Origin: Promethearchaeia archaeon
GTDB taxonomy: Archaea > Asgardarchaeota > Lokiarchaeia > Sigyniarchaeales > SOKP01
Reading direction: 5' to 3'
Length of the DNA: 64,000 nucleotides
Assembly (NCBI GenBank): GCA_029856045.1
Contig: JAHQWG010000003.1
Location: 1-64,000, forward strand
Shown one piece after another: positions 53,496 to 62,720 of the stretch. How positions within the stretch are numbered: position 1 is the first letter of the stretch; every line of letters begins with the position of its first letter. Below the pieces are notes generated by a model that was given only the letters and a program-made list of their open reading frames with translations, had not been told where the DNA came from and ran no database searches. The translations under genes were made by a program, and so were the position numbers.

Positions 53496-54440
53496 ATGCC
53501 TGAAAAAAAGTTAAAATATTCATTCTATCTAGGATGTGTTATTCCCAATAGATACCCTTTTATTGAGCAATCTGTGCGAAATGTGTTTAAGGAATTAGGA
53601 ATAGGGCTGATAGATATGCAGGGAGCGTCCTGTTGTCCAGCTCCTGGAGTATTCAGAGGATTTAGCATACCTCTTTGGCTTGTGGTGGGAGCGCGAAATA
53701 TTTCTATAGCAGAAGAGAATGGTGCCGATATTGTCCTTATGTGTAATGGATGTTATGCTACTTTGCTTGAAGTGAATGTTATGCTAAAACATGATAAAAA
53801 AAAGCGGGATATGGTAAATGAGCATCTTGCAAAAATAGGTAGGGAATTCAAAGGGACAATCGAAGTAAAACACATAATTGATGTTTTATATTATGATTTT
53901 GGACTTGATAAACTTAAAGATTATACCAACATCAAGTTCCCTAATTTAAGAGTTGGTGTGCATTATGGATGTCATATATTGAAAGATTCTACGCATCGAC
54001 CATGGCATGGAGAATCTGAAGATCCGAGGTTTTTCGAGGAATTAATTGAAATAACCGGGGCAAAATGCATAGATTACAAAGATCGGTTAATGTGTTGTGG
54101 AGCAGGAGGGGCTGTCCGAACAGCATCATTAGAGGTATCTCTTGATTACACTAGAGAAAAGCTTGAAAATATGCGAAATGTTGGGGTTGATTGTTGTATG
54201 GTTTGTTGTCCATTTTGTCATTTACAACTTGATTTGGGTCAAGTGCAGGTGAATGAGACATTTAAAGATATTATTGGGGAACCTTATAAGATTCCCATTA
54301 TTTATTACACGCAATTATTAGGATTATCAATGGGAATGAATCCTCGAGAGTTAGGATTAGTAGCCACTCATAAATTAGCGGGCGTTCCCCCATTTATTCC
54401 AATTAAATCATTTATGGATAAAATCAAGGAACACATATAA
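53496..54440 (+). CDS. hdrB: Heterodisulfide reductase subunit B (HdrB-like)
   Basis: About 314 residues from ATG 53496 (MPEKKLKYSFYLGC). A GTG at 53457 would add 13 residues that do not look like the family. It holds both CCG-type cysteine sets: CCPAPGVFR, MCNGCYATLL, YGCHILKDS, LMCCGAGGAVR and CCMVCCPFCHLQLD. HdrB carries the noncubane clusters that reduce the heterodisulfide. HdrA follows 15 bp later and MvhD after that, while HdrC lies near FwdA. The natural disulfide in an organism that may not be a methanogen is unknown. Confidence 0.88.
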   Translation: MPEKKLKYSFYLGCVIPNRYPFIEQSVRNVFKELGIGLIDMQGASCCPAPGVFRGFSIPLWLVVGARNISIAEENGADIVLMCNGCYATLLEVNVMLKHDKKKRDMVNEHLAKIGREFKGTIEVKHIIDVLYYDFGLDKLKDYTNIKFPNLRVGVHYGCHILKDSTHRPWHGESEDPRFFEELIEITGAKCIDYKDRLMCCGAGGAVRTASLEVSLDYTREKLENMRNVGVDCCMVCCPFCHLQLDLGQVQVNETFKDIIGEPYKIPIIYYTQLLGLSMGMNPRELGLVATHKLAGVPPFIPIKSFMDKIKEHI

Positions 54441-54455
54441 AAGAATGTTGAGAAG

Positions 54456-56462
54456 ATGTCTAATACTATAAATACTGATGAAGAAATAAAAATCGGAATA
54501 TATGTATGCCACTGCGGTATTAATATTGCTGGAGTTATTGATACAACTACACTTACTGAATACGCAAAGACTTTACCAAATGTTAGTCTTTCAAAAGAAT
54601 ATACATTTATGTGTAGTAGTATAGGGCAGGAAATGATTAAAGAAGATATTAATAAAGGTTTAATAAATCGCGTGGTTGTTGCAGCATGTAGCCCACGAAT
54701 GCATGAGCCTACATTTAGAACAGTGGTTAGAGAAGCGGGTTTGAATGAATTTTTATTTGAACAAGCAAATATTCGTGAGCATGCATCATGGGTAAATTTA
54801 AATGATTCTGAAGGAGCATTAAAGATTGCAAAAGACCATGTGAGAATGGCTGTTGCAAAATTAAATGAATTAAAACCATTAGAAGTTGAGCTTGTAAAAG
54901 TTGAGCCGACTTGTTTAATAATTGGTGCCGGAATTGCCGGGATGTATGCATCCTTAGATTTAGCACAAGAAGGATATGATGTTTATTTGGTAGAAAAAGA
55001 ACCGACCATAGGGGGACATATGGCACAATTAGATAAGACCTTTCCAACAATGGATTGCTCGGCATGTATCTTAACGCCAAAAATGGTAGATGTTGAGAGA
55101 GAGGAAAAAATTCATCTTATGACATATTCCGAAGTTGATAATGTAGATGGATATGTAGGAAATTTTGATGTTACCATAAAGAAAAAACCTCATTATATTG
55201 ATCAAGAAGCATGTACAGGATGCGGAGCATGCGCTATAGAGTGTCCAGTTATTTGCGGGAATGAATTTGAGTTAAGTATAGGAACTAGAAAAGCAGCTTA
55301 TATTCCATTTCCGCAAGCAATTCCTGGGAAATATACGATTGATATGATTAAATGTATTAAATGTGGTATATGCGCAAGTCCCGATGTTTGTGAACCAGAT
55401 GCTATAAGATTAGATCAGAAACCGGAATATATAGACGTGAAAGTAGGAACAATTATTGTTGCTACAGGATGGGATTTATATGATCCAACAGAATTAAAGC
55501 AATATGGTTACGGAAAGTATCCAAACGTGATAACTGGCCTTGAAATGGAAAGGTTATTAAGTTCATATGGGCCTCTTGAGGGGAAACCTGTAAGACCTTC
55601 TGATTTAAAACCACCACATGTCTTAGGATTTCTACAATGTGTAGGTAGTAGGGATTTCCGTCCAGGAAAGAATAAATATTGTTCCCGTGTTTGTTGTATG
55701 TATGCAACGAAACAAGCCAGACAGTATAAAGAAAAACATCCAGAAGCGTCCGTTTATATCTTTTACACGGATATACGAGCCTTTGGTAAGGGATATGAAG
55801 AATTTTATGAATCCGCAGGAGAAAATTTTAATATTAAATTTATTCGCGGAAGAATTGGAGAACTGTATGAAAATAAAGATCACAGCCTTATTGTTCGAGC
55901 TGAAGATACTTTCCTTCAAAAACAAATTGAGATAAAGTTAGATATGTTAGTGTTATCATGTGGTTTAGAACCAAGGCATGATTCCGATCAGCTTGCATCA
56001 CTACTTACTATTCAAAAATCATCTGATGGGTTTTTCATGGAAGCTCATCCAAAACTTCGTCCGGTTGATACACTAACAAGTGGAATTTTCATTGCGGGTG
56101 TTGCCCAAGGGCCAAAGGATATCCCTGATACTGTAGCTCAGGCAAAAGGAGCAGCATCCAGTGCTGCTACATTAATGGCTAAGGGTGAATTTGAAATTGA
56201 GCCCTATTACTCCATAGTTTTAGAAGAAAAATGTAGCGGCTGTAAAAGTTGTCAAAGCCTGTGTCCATTTAATGCAATAAGTTTTGATGTGTTTAAAAAT
56301 ATTGCAGTAATCAATAAAGCTCTTTGTAAAGGCTGCGGAACATGCGTTGCGGCTTGTCCATCAGATGCTATTGTCCAGAATCACTTTTCAGACGATCAAA
56401 TTTTTGCTATGATCAATACAGCCATTCCACCACTAGCAAAAACAGAAAATGGAGGTAAATAA
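54456..56462 (+). CDS. hdrA: Heterodisulfide reductase subunit A (HdrA-like, flavin and Fe-S)
   Basis: The 668-residue protein starts IGIYVCHCGINIAGVID (N-terminal HdrA Cys) and has the FAD-binding CLIIGAGIAGMYASLDLAQE and the TFPTMDCSACILTPKM step. Two middle 4Fe-4S sets (CTGCGACAIECPV, CIKCGICASPDVC), KYCSRVCCMYATKQA and two C-terminal clusters (CSGCKSCQSLCPF, CKGCGTCVAACPS) follow. In methanogens HdrA bifurcates electrons through its FAD between ferredoxin and the HdrB disulfide. All these parts are present. MvhD follows with a 1-bp gap and an SD inside the HdrA end. Confidence 0.92.
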   Translation: MSNTINTDEEIKIGIYVCHCGINIAGVIDTTTLTEYAKTLPNVSLSKEYTFMCSSIGQEMIKEDINKGLINRVVVAACSPRMHEPTFRTVVREAGLNEFLFEQANIREHASWVNLNDSEGALKIAKDHVRMAVAKLNELKPLEVELVKVEPTCLIIGAGIAGMYASLDLAQEGYDVYLVEKEPTIGGHMAQLDKTFPTMDCSACILTPKMVDVEREEKIHLMTYSEVDNVDGYVGNFDVTIKKKPHYIDQEACTGCGACAIECPVICGNEFELSIGTRKAAYIPFPQAIPGKYTIDMIKCIKCGICASPDVCEPDAIRLDQKPEYIDVKVGTIIVATGWDLYDPTELKQYGYGKYPNVITGLEMERLLSSYGPLEGKPVRPSDLKPPHVLGFLQCVGSRDFRPGKNKYCSRVCCMYATKQARQYKEKHPEASVYIFYTDIRAFGKGYEEFYESAGENFNIKFIRGRIGELYENKDHSLIVRAEDTFLQKQIEIKLDMLVLSCGLEPRHDSDQLASLLTIQKSSDGFFMEAHPKLRPVDTLTSGIFIAGVAQGPKDIPDTVAQAKGAASSAATLMAKGEFEIEPYYSIVLEEKCSGCKSCQSLCPFNAISFDVFKNIAVINKALCKGCGTCVAACPSDAIVQNHFSDDQIFAMINTAIPPLAKTENGGK

Positions 56463-56463
56463 T

Positions 56464-56892
56464 ATGGCCAAAGTAAAGGAAGATTATGACCCTTATATTT
56501 TAGGAATTTGCTGCAATTGGTGTACATATGCTGGTGCAGACCAAGCAGGGACTTCACGTATGCAAAGGCCCGCAAATTTAAGAATTTTAAGAGTTATGTG
56601 TGGTGGGAGAATGGAACCGATAATGGTACTTCAAGCATTGAAAAATGGCGCGGATGGCGTTCTTGTAAGTCATTGTCATGCCGGTGATTGCCATTATGTA
56701 GAAGGGAATCTTAAAACATTTCGAAAAATGCCATTATTTATAAAAATGCTTGGACAATTTGGAATTAATCCAAAGAGAGTAAAATACACGCAAGTTTCCG
56801 CAAGTGAAGGAGCTGAATTAACAGAAATTGTAAAGGAATTTGTTAAAGAATTAAAAGAAATTGGACCAAATCCATTAAAAATGGAGGAATAA
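56464..56892 (+). CDS. mvhD: MvhD-like iron-sulfur subunit
   Basis: The 142-residue protein from ATG 56464 has the MvhD cysteines (ILGICCNWCTYAGADQAG, VMCGGRMEPIMVLQAL, VSHCHAGDCHYVEGN), which bind a 2Fe-2S cluster and link hydrogenase to HdrA. A longer frame from 56449 overlaps the HdrA stop and is not preferred. The GGAGG SD lies at 56451-56455, just before the HdrA stop, so the two are coupled. The hydrogenase large subunit it would serve is missing from this window. Confidence 0.9.
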   Translation: MAKVKEDYDPYILGICCNWCTYAGADQAGTSRMQRPANLRILRVMCGGRMEPIMVLQALKNGADGVLVSHCHAGDCHYVEGNLKTFRKMPLFIKMLGQFGINPKRVKYTQVSASEGAELTEIVKEFVKELKEIGPNPLKMEE

Positions 56893-56895
56893 GAA

Positions 56896-57156
56896 ATGAA
56901 AGTTTATAGCATTGAAGTTAATAAAGTTTTATGTACAGGTTGTAATGATTGTGTTGTAAGTTGTCCGGTAAATTTTGATCAGTTAAAAGAAAAAGGTTAT
57001 TTAACTAATGAAAACGCAGTTATTTTAGTTAAAAACGGCTATGCAAATGAAGTATATGATGAAAATAGAACTACAAATTGTACCGGCTGTGGAATTTGTG
57101 TTGAGATTTGCCCGCAAAAAGCAATTAATATAAAGATAGTTGAAATGTTAGAATAA
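56896..57156 (+). CDS. 2[4Fe-4S] ferredoxin-like protein (FwdG-like position)
   Basis: The 86-residue protein has CTGCNDCVVSCP near the N-terminus and CTGCGICVEICP near the C-terminus, separated by about 45 residues, a common spacing of small two-cluster proteins. It starts 3 bp after MvhD and stands before the FwdF gene, so it may be the FwdG-like electron carrier of the Fwd complex. That assignment is by position. Confidence 0.72.
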   Translation: MKVYSIEVNKVLCTGCNDCVVSCPVNFDQLKEKGYLTNENAVILVKNGYANEVYDENRTTNCTGCGICVEICPQKAINIKIVEMLE

Positions 57157-57219
57157 ATCAAATAATTTTAATTAAAGAAAATAAAAAGATTATTAATAAT
57201 TAGTAGTTGAGAAATAAAG

Positions 57220-57927
57220 ATGTCATTTCCAAAAATATCAAGGACAATAACCAAAGAAATGGAAAGTGTTCGAGTAAAATATCTAATTGAGAGTACTCAA
57301 CTTGATTTAGATAAGACGAAATGTGTGGGTTGTGGAGTATGTTCTAAGGTTTGTCCCAAGGAAGCAGTATCTAGAGGTCCAGTAGGTGCAACAAAAAGAT
57401 TATCCACCGAAGATCTTGTTCCAAATATATATGATCCAAATAAATGCAGTTTTTGTGGAGTCTGTGTCTATATGTGCCCATTCTTTGCGCTCTCAATTTA
57501 TTATAATGGTGAGAAAGTAGAATCTATTGATTTACCATTAGTTCAAAAGAAAGCACTACCTAAATTAGAATTTGAATTGAAAGATTGTGAAAAAATTGGT
57601 CGTCAAGCTAAACAGTATGTTGAAGGGAAGATCAGCATTGTTACAGAAGAATGTGCAGGTGGTTGTTCTACTTGCGTTGATGTTTGCCCCACGGGAGCTA
57701 TAACACTTCCAGAAAAACAAAAAGAAACACCTGGTTGGGAAAAATCACCCAAAATTGAACTCGACGATAAAAAATGTATATATTGTGGAACTTGTGATAA
57801 TGCTTGCCCAACGGGTGCAATAAAGCTTGAAATTACTGAAGTAAAATATTCTGGTGATTATAACGAGCCGTTTTGGCCAGATATGGTTGAACGATTGAAA
57901 ATGATGAGAAGGGGTGGAAAGGAATAA
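57220..57927 (+). CDS. fwdF: FwdF-like polyferredoxin (four 4Fe-4S clusters)
   Basis: The 235-residue protein carries four 4Fe-4S motifs: CVGCGVCSKVCPKE, CSFCGVCVYMCPFF, CAGGCSTCVDVCPTG and CIYCGTCDNACPTG. Methanogen FwdF has eight, so this is about half size; it should still carry electrons to FwdB. Each motif is followed by a Pro. FwdD begins right after the stop. The third motif has an extra Gly (CAGGC) compared with the usual CxxCxxC. Confidence 0.82.
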   Translation: MSFPKISRTITKEMESVRVKYLIESTQLDLDKTKCVGCGVCSKVCPKEAVSRGPVGATKRLSTEDLVPNIYDPNKCSFCGVCVYMCPFFALSIYYNGEKVESIDLPLVQKKALPKLEFELKDCEKIGRQAKQYVEGKISIVTEECAGGCSTCVDVCPTGAITLPEKQKETPGWEKSPKIELDDKKCIYCGTCDNACPTGAIKLEITEVKYSGDYNEPFWPDMVERLKMMRRGGKE

Positions 57928-57928
57928 A

Positions 57929-58309
57929 ATGAAGTTTTTTCTCACCAGCGGTCGAACCATAGACCAGGGAGTTGCCCTTGAAGGTCAAAAACTAGGAAGG
58001 GAAAATATAAAAGCTTGTGCAATTTGTGAATTTGATAAAGATGATTTTAAAAAATTAGATTGCATGATTGGAACGCCTGTCAAGGTCACTACAAAATTTG
58101 GGGAAGTGGTTGTATATTCTCAAATTACAGAACAAGGACCCCACCCTGGCTTAATCTTTATTCCAATGGGTCCTTGGGCGAATGCTATTATTGATCCTGA
58201 AACTTATGGCACAGGAATGCCCTCATACAAGGGAACCGATGCGGAAGTAGAAGTAGTAAAAAGTGGGAAGATTCTTTCAGCATTAGAAATAGTTAAAAGT
58301 TATAAATAA
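57929..58309 (+). CDS. fwdD: Formylmethanofuran dehydrogenase subunit D (FwdD)
   Basis: The 126-residue protein starts KFFLTSGRTIDQGVALEGQK, then LDCMIGTPVKVTTKFGEVVV, LIFIPMGPWANAIIDPETYG and GTGMPSYKGTDAEVE. This is the beta-barrel domain that closes the molybdopterin site in FwdB. The frame could begin at GTG 57914, but ATG 57929 with the upstream AAAGGA is preferred. It starts 1 bp after FwdF ends. A divergent copy is at 62343-62717. Confidence 0.9.
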   Translation: MKFFLTSGRTIDQGVALEGQKLGRENIKACAICEFDKDDFKKLDCMIGTPVKVTTKFGEVVVYSQITEQGPHPGLIFIPMGPWANAIIDPETYGTGMPSYKGTDAEVEVVKSGKILSALEIVKSYK

Positions 58310-58324
58310 AAAGAGGCAAAATAA

Positions 58325-59638
58325 ATGGCTAAAGTTGTTAAAGAAGATGTAGTCTGTCCTTTCTGTGGGACACTTTGTGATGATATAAAAATTATTATTG
58401 AAGATAATGAGATTATTGAAGTAGATAATGCTTGTGCTATAGGAACTGCAAAATTTTACTCATCGAATGTATCAGAGCACAGATACACAAAACCTATGAT
58501 AAGAAATAATGGTAAATTAGAAGAAGCTTCTTGGGATGAAGCTCTAAATAAAGCTGCTGAGTTATTAGCAAATGCAAAAAGACCATTGTCTTATGGATGG
58601 AGCTCTACGGAATGTGATGCACAGAGAAAAGCGGTTGAATTAATAGAAATTTGCGGAGGTATTCTTGATAATACTGCCTCAGTTTGTCACGGACCTTCAA
58701 TACTTGCCATCCAAGATGTTGGTTGCCCAACAAGTACATTAGGAGAATATAAAAATCGAGCAGATTTAGTATTATTCTGGGGGAGCAATCCAGTACATGC
58801 TCATCCTAGGCATATGTCGCGCTATAGTGACTTTATTAGAGGGTATTTCAGAGTAGATGGGCGTCTTGACCGAACAATAATTGTTGTAGATCCTAGGAAC
58901 ACACATACTGCTCAAATAGCAGATATGCATATTAAAATAAATCCTGGTGAAGATTATGAGTTATTTAATGCAATAAGAGCAATTCTTCGAGGGGCAGAAT
59001 TAGATGTTAAAAAAGTAGCGGGTGTTCCTGTTAAACAAATTAAAGAACTTGTTGAAATTTTAAAATCCTGTAAATTTGGAGTATTATTTTTTGGTTTAGG
59101 TTTGACTATGACTAAAGGTAAGCATAGAAATGTAGATGCAGGAATAAGTCTTGTTAGGGAATTGAATGACCACACTAAATTTAATTTAACTCCAATGAGA
59201 GGTCATTATAACGTTTCGGGAGCAAATATTGTATTTACATGGTCAACGGGTTATCCATATTCTATAGATTTTTCAAAAGATTATCCGCGTTATAATCCCG
59301 GCGAATTTTCAGCAGTCGATATATTAAAAACAAATGATTTTGATGTTACTTTAGTCATTGCTAGCGACCCAGCAAGTAATTTTCCGAAAGATGCTGTAAT
59401 TAATATGTTAAAAAAACCTTTAATTTCCATTGAACCTCATAAAACTCCGACCTCTGAAATGGCTGATATAGTATTGCCCCCAGCAATTGCAGGGATTGAA
59501 TGCGAAGGAACGGCCTATCGAATGGATAAAATTCCATTAAGGCTACGTAAGGTAAAAAATGCTCCCGAAGGTTGTATGGCAGATGCAGAAATAGTTGAAA
59601 AATTAATTGAAAAAGTAAAGGAGTTAAAAGGTGAGTAA
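58325..59638 (+). CDS. fwdB: Formylmethanofuran dehydrogenase subunit B (FwdB, Mo/W catalytic)
   Basis: The 437-residue protein has the N-terminal 4Fe-4S set (VCPFCGTLCDDI, then DNACAIG), a molybdopterin-binding body, and the metal-ligand Cys in NTASVCHGPSILAI. Further on are VLFWGSNPVHAHPRHMSR, VVDPRNTHTAQIADMHIKI and a C-terminal DIVLPPAIAGIECEGTAYRM. It reduces CO2 to formate on a Mo or W bis-pterin centre. The ligand is Cys (TGT), not selenocysteine (TGA). FwdC overlaps or follows directly. Confidence 0.93.
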   Translation: MAKVVKEDVVCPFCGTLCDDIKIIIEDNEIIEVDNACAIGTAKFYSSNVSEHRYTKPMIRNNGKLEEASWDEALNKAAELLANAKRPLSYGWSSTECDAQRKAVELIEICGGILDNTASVCHGPSILAIQDVGCPTSTLGEYKNRADLVLFWGSNPVHAHPRHMSRYSDFIRGYFRVDGRLDRTIIVVDPRNTHTAQIADMHIKINPGEDYELFNAIRAILRGAELDVKKVAGVPVKQIKELVEILKSCKFGVLFFGLGLTMTKGKHRNVDAGISLVRELNDHTKFNLTPMRGHYNVSGANIVFTWSTGYPYSIDFSKDYPRYNPGEFSAVDILKTNDFDVTLVIASDPASNFPKDAVINMLKKPLISIEPHKTPTSEMADIVLPPAIAGIECEGTAYRMDKIPLRLRKVKNAPEGCMADAEIVEKLIEKVKELKGE

Positions 59639-59642
59639 AAGA

Positions 59643-60455
59643 ATGAGTAAAATTGAATTAACGTTAAAGAAGGAACCTACTTTTTCCCTTGAAGCAGAAT
59701 CAATATCTCCAGATAACTTTAAAGGAAAAACACAAAAGGATATTGGGGCTTTGAGAGTATTCCATGGTAATGAAAAACTTTCACTTAAAGATTTTTTTGA
59801 TATTAAAGGCACGGCTGGTAATAATTTAGATGATATTGAAATTGTGGTAAATGGAAATTTGTCAAAAGTGAAAAGAATCGGGGAAAAAATGTCTGGTGGG
59901 GCAATTACAATTAATGGAGATGTGGGAATGCACGTAGGAAATACAATGAGTGGAGGTAAAATTGTAGTGAATGGTAATGCTGCGGATTGGGCAGGAGCAA
60001 TGATGGAAGGAGGTGAATTAGAAATTACGGAGAATGCAGGAAATTATGTAGGTGCTGCATATAGAGGGAATTGGGAAGGTATGACAAATGGTGTAATAAA
60101 AGTTAAAGGAAGTGTTGGATATGAATCAATGATTTGGGCTCGAGGCTCAACTCCAAAAAAAAGATTTCCCAAATTAATCTGTGGTTCAGCAGGTCAATTT
60201 TTAGGCCTTCATAATCACGGAGGTATAATTATATGCGAAGGTGATGCAGAAGCTCGAGTTGCTGCCGATCAAGCCCGTGGATTCGTTGTAGTAAAAGGAA
60301 AAATCGGGAGGATGATGCCGTCTTTTAAAAAAATTGGAGAAGTTTCGGAAATCGAACTGCCAGACGGTGAAAAGATCTCAGATAAGTTTATTGAATATAG
60401 TGGAGATCATGCAACAAGTGCAAAAACCAAAGGAAGATTATTTGTAGCAAAGTAG
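59643..60455 (+). CDS. fwdC: Formylmethanofuran dehydrogenase subunit C (FwdC)
   Basis: The 270-residue beta-helix protein has the GxxG-rich repeats of FwdC and the glutamate-synthase alpha C-terminus: GEKMSGGAITINGDVGMHVG, NTMSGGKIVVNGNAADWAGA and NAGNYVGAAYRGNW. It holds FwdA and FwdB together in the complex. GTG 59631 gives a four-residue longer product overlapping fwdB; ATG 59643 with GGTGA 8 bp upstream is chosen. It is the last gene of the island on this strand. Confidence 0.9.
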   Translation: MSKIELTLKKEPTFSLEAESISPDNFKGKTQKDIGALRVFHGNEKLSLKDFFDIKGTAGNNLDDIEIVVNGNLSKVKRIGEKMSGGAITINGDVGMHVGNTMSGGKIVVNGNAADWAGAMMEGGELEITENAGNYVGAAYRGNWEGMTNGVIKVKGSVGYESMIWARGSTPKKRFPKLICGSAGQFLGLHNHGGIIICEGDAEARVAADQARGFVVVKGKIGRMMPSFKKIGEVSEIELPDGEKISDKFIEYSGDHATSAKTKGRLFVAK

Positions 60456-60652
60456 TTTTCTTTTTTATTATCTTTTTATTATTATATCATTAATTTAATA
60501 CTGCTGTATTTGTTTTAGCAAATTTTTTCCTAATAAAAAAATAGTGTATAATCTTAAAATAAATAAAGAATTATATGCTTATTTATCTCCTCAAGATGTA
60601 GAACAGATGCTATCTTTTCTTTTTGAGTAAGTTTATCAAAAATTAAACAGTT

Positions 60653-62326
60653 TTATATTTTAATTAACTTAATTTTATCAGTATTTGGTTTCAATGATTC
60701 ATAGAAGATTGAGCTATATTTTTTATAAAATTCCTTTTTCTTATCCATAATTTTTTCATAATTTTGTGTATTAACTATACCTTTTGACCAAAAAAGTGCA
60801 CCTTTATGATTTAGATTTATCGTTTCACCCTGTTTTACAATAATTCCATTCTTAATCACGGTATCTATATCAGAAAAAGCTTTCTTAATCTCATCTATTT
60901 GAGAAGCAGAGTCTTTTTCTTGAAGATTTATATTTAAAATATTAATATCTGCATCTGCACCGGAGCCTAAATTTCCTTTAATATCCCCCAAGCCCAAAGA
61001 TTTAGCCGGACTTGCTCGTGTTATGATTATTAAATCATTAATGGAGAAAGTATCTTCAATATTTAAGAGTGGATTGTCTTGTTTAAAATCATGATTCATA
61101 TCATCGGTAAATTTATCCCGTATATTCTTATTTAATAACCATGAGATGATTTCCGGAATATCAGTTAAATGTGCATAATTAGGGAAATTAATTGAAAATT
61201 GCATTTTCCACTTATCTTTTATCCCTAAGGCTAGACTTAAGGCGTTTGCCCATATGGTGCAATAGTGTAAATTATCTTTTTTTAAGATTCTAAAAGTTTC
61301 AAAATGGTCTCCTTCAGATTCAATTGCACCCTTAATTATTGGGTGTGATTTAGAAGAAGTTCCGTCATATAATTGGTTAATTAACCTTCGATCAGAAGTA
61401 ATTAGAGGATTAATTGGGCAAAAATTCATAAACCCTAAATCTAAATCAAAATTATCATTTGAATTGAAAAAATTAATTAATTTAGTATTGTCGTTAAAAG
61501 AATAAGCAGATGCATGAGCTAAATGGAATATTTGAGAACGTTTAATTTTTGTTTGACCTGATTGACTTGGTGCGAGTCCTTGAGTTTTAATATCTTCTAA
61601 TACCTTAAAAGCATTTGATTGCCCTATCTCTGATTCATATCCATCAATATGAGCATGTATAGAGTGGGGTAATCCAATATTCTCAACAGTTTTTGTCATA
61701 TTTCTGAAAACATCCATTGCACTGAGATTATAAAGCCGACCACTTGTTGATAGATCATCTCTGATTTCTTTAAAATCCCATTCCTCTGCTTCGAAGGGAT
61801 TATATATCTTTAATCCAAAACCCTTGATTAGATCCAGTAAGTCAGAGATAAATACAGATAATTTTTCAATATCTCCCTTTTGATATTCCAATTCAAGCGA
61901 CCATAAATTACTGGCATTAATCAGCATTGCTTTATCTAAAATTGGAATTTGATCAAAATTGAAAATAGTTTGTTTGGCTAAGGATGGAAATACATTTGCC
62001 TCAACAATAAAAGTATATCCCTTTGAAATATATTCTTTTGTTAAATAATCCAGCGTAAGCCCATTCCAAAATTGTAAAAATTCTTTATTTTTTGAGCCTA
62101 ATAATCTGATATTATTAGTTTGTTGTGATGCGATGTGTGTATGAATATCTATCGCACCAGGGATAACTGTTTTACCACTGGCATCTATAGATTTTACATC
62201 TTTTGAATTATTGTGTTTGAATTTATCAACAATTTTTCCTGCTTCAATTAATAAATCCTTCTTTTCACCAGAAATATTATTTATCGGATCAAAAACAATC
62301 CCATTTTTTATAATTAAATTGGACAT
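60653..62326 (-). CDS. Second, divergent FwdA-like subunit
   Basis: The 557-residue protein is clearly homologous to FwdA at 39545 and keeps His62/His64 (IDIHTHIAS), Lys173 (GFGLKIYNP), His224/His226 (HSIHAHIDG) and His271. The metal-site Asp (Asp399 in TTDHPNGG of copy one) aligns with Asn380 in FSINFPNYAH, and the adjacent His is Phe. Amidohydrolases generally need that Asp for water activation, so this copy may be weak, altered in substrate or structural. The gene lies in the order B2-D2-A2, opposite in strand to the first Fwd set. Confidence 0.85.
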   Translation of the reverse strand: MSNLIIKNGIVFDPINNISGEKKDLLIEAGKIVDKFKHNNSKDVKSIDASGKTVIPGAIDIHTHIASQQTNNIRLLGSKNKEFLQFWNGLTLDYLTKEYISKGYTFIVEANVFPSLAKQTIFNFDQIPILDKAMLINASNLWSLELEYQKGDIEKLSVFISDLLDLIKGFGLKIYNPFEAEEWDFKEIRDDLSTSGRLYNLSAMDVFRNMTKTVENIGLPHSIHAHIDGYESEIGQSNAFKVLEDIKTQGLAPSQSGQTKIKRSQIFHLAHASAYSFNDNTKLINFFNSNDNFDLDLGFMNFCPINPLITSDRRLINQLYDGTSSKSHPIIKGAIESEGDHFETFRILKKDNLHYCTIWANALSLALGIKDKWKMQFSINFPNYAHLTDIPEIISWLLNKNIRDKFTDDMNHDFKQDNPLLNIEDTFSINDLIIITRASPAKSLGLGDIKGNLGSGADADINILNINLQEKDSASQIDEIKKAFSDIDTVIKNGIIVKQGETINLNHKGALFWSKGIVNTQNYEKIMDKKKEFYKKYSSIFYESLKPNTDKIKLIKI

Positions 62327-62342
62327 TATTTTAATCTCTCTT

Positions 62343-62717
62343 TTATAAATTTTTTAATTTTTCTAATATATTAGAGATTTCTGGGACAGTCTCTTCCGTT
62401 GGCTCAACTTCAACCTCTAAATTTTTAAAAAGCATTTTATTTTTAAAATCTCCAATGATTTGATTTGCCCAAATTGATTTATTTATGTAAATCATTTCTA
62501 ATGGAATAGATTCATCCTGAACTGGCTTTAAAACAACTGAACCATAATTGGTTGTTAATTTTAAATTTACTCCAGATTTTGATACAATTTTTTTAAATGT
62601 TTCAGGGTGAATTAAACAAAGAGCGACATTTTCTTTGAGCTCTTTCTCAGATAATTCATTAATAAGGGTTTTTTGATCATATTTTATTTCGCGAATCGTA
62701 CTTAACAATAATTTCAT
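62343..62717 (-). CDS. Second FwdD-like subunit
   Basis: The 124-residue protein follows the FwdD pattern in degenerate form: VALCLIHPETFKKI, VNLKLTTNYGSVVLKPVQ, LEMIYINKSIWANQIIG and NLEVEVEPTEE. These match the copy-one segments KVTTKFGEVVV, FIPMGPWANAII and DAEVEVV. It starts 3 bp after FwdB2, with the GGAGG SD inside the end of that gene. It is probably the pterin-site cap for FwdB2. Confidence 0.78.
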   Translation of the reverse strand: MKLLLSTIREIKYDQKTLINELSEKELKENVALCLIHPETFKKIVSKSGVNLKLTTNYGSVVLKPVQDESIPLEMIYINKSIWANQIIGDFKNKMLFKNLEVEVEPTEETVPEISNILEKLKNL

Positions 62718-62720
62718 TCT

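Noticed and set aside
60544-60630. 28-residue frame from GTG with protein-like residues (ELYAYLSPQDVEQM)
   Set aside because: It has a protein-like residue mix but is very short, with no SD or known family. It may be a remnant, but the evidence is too thin to call a gene.
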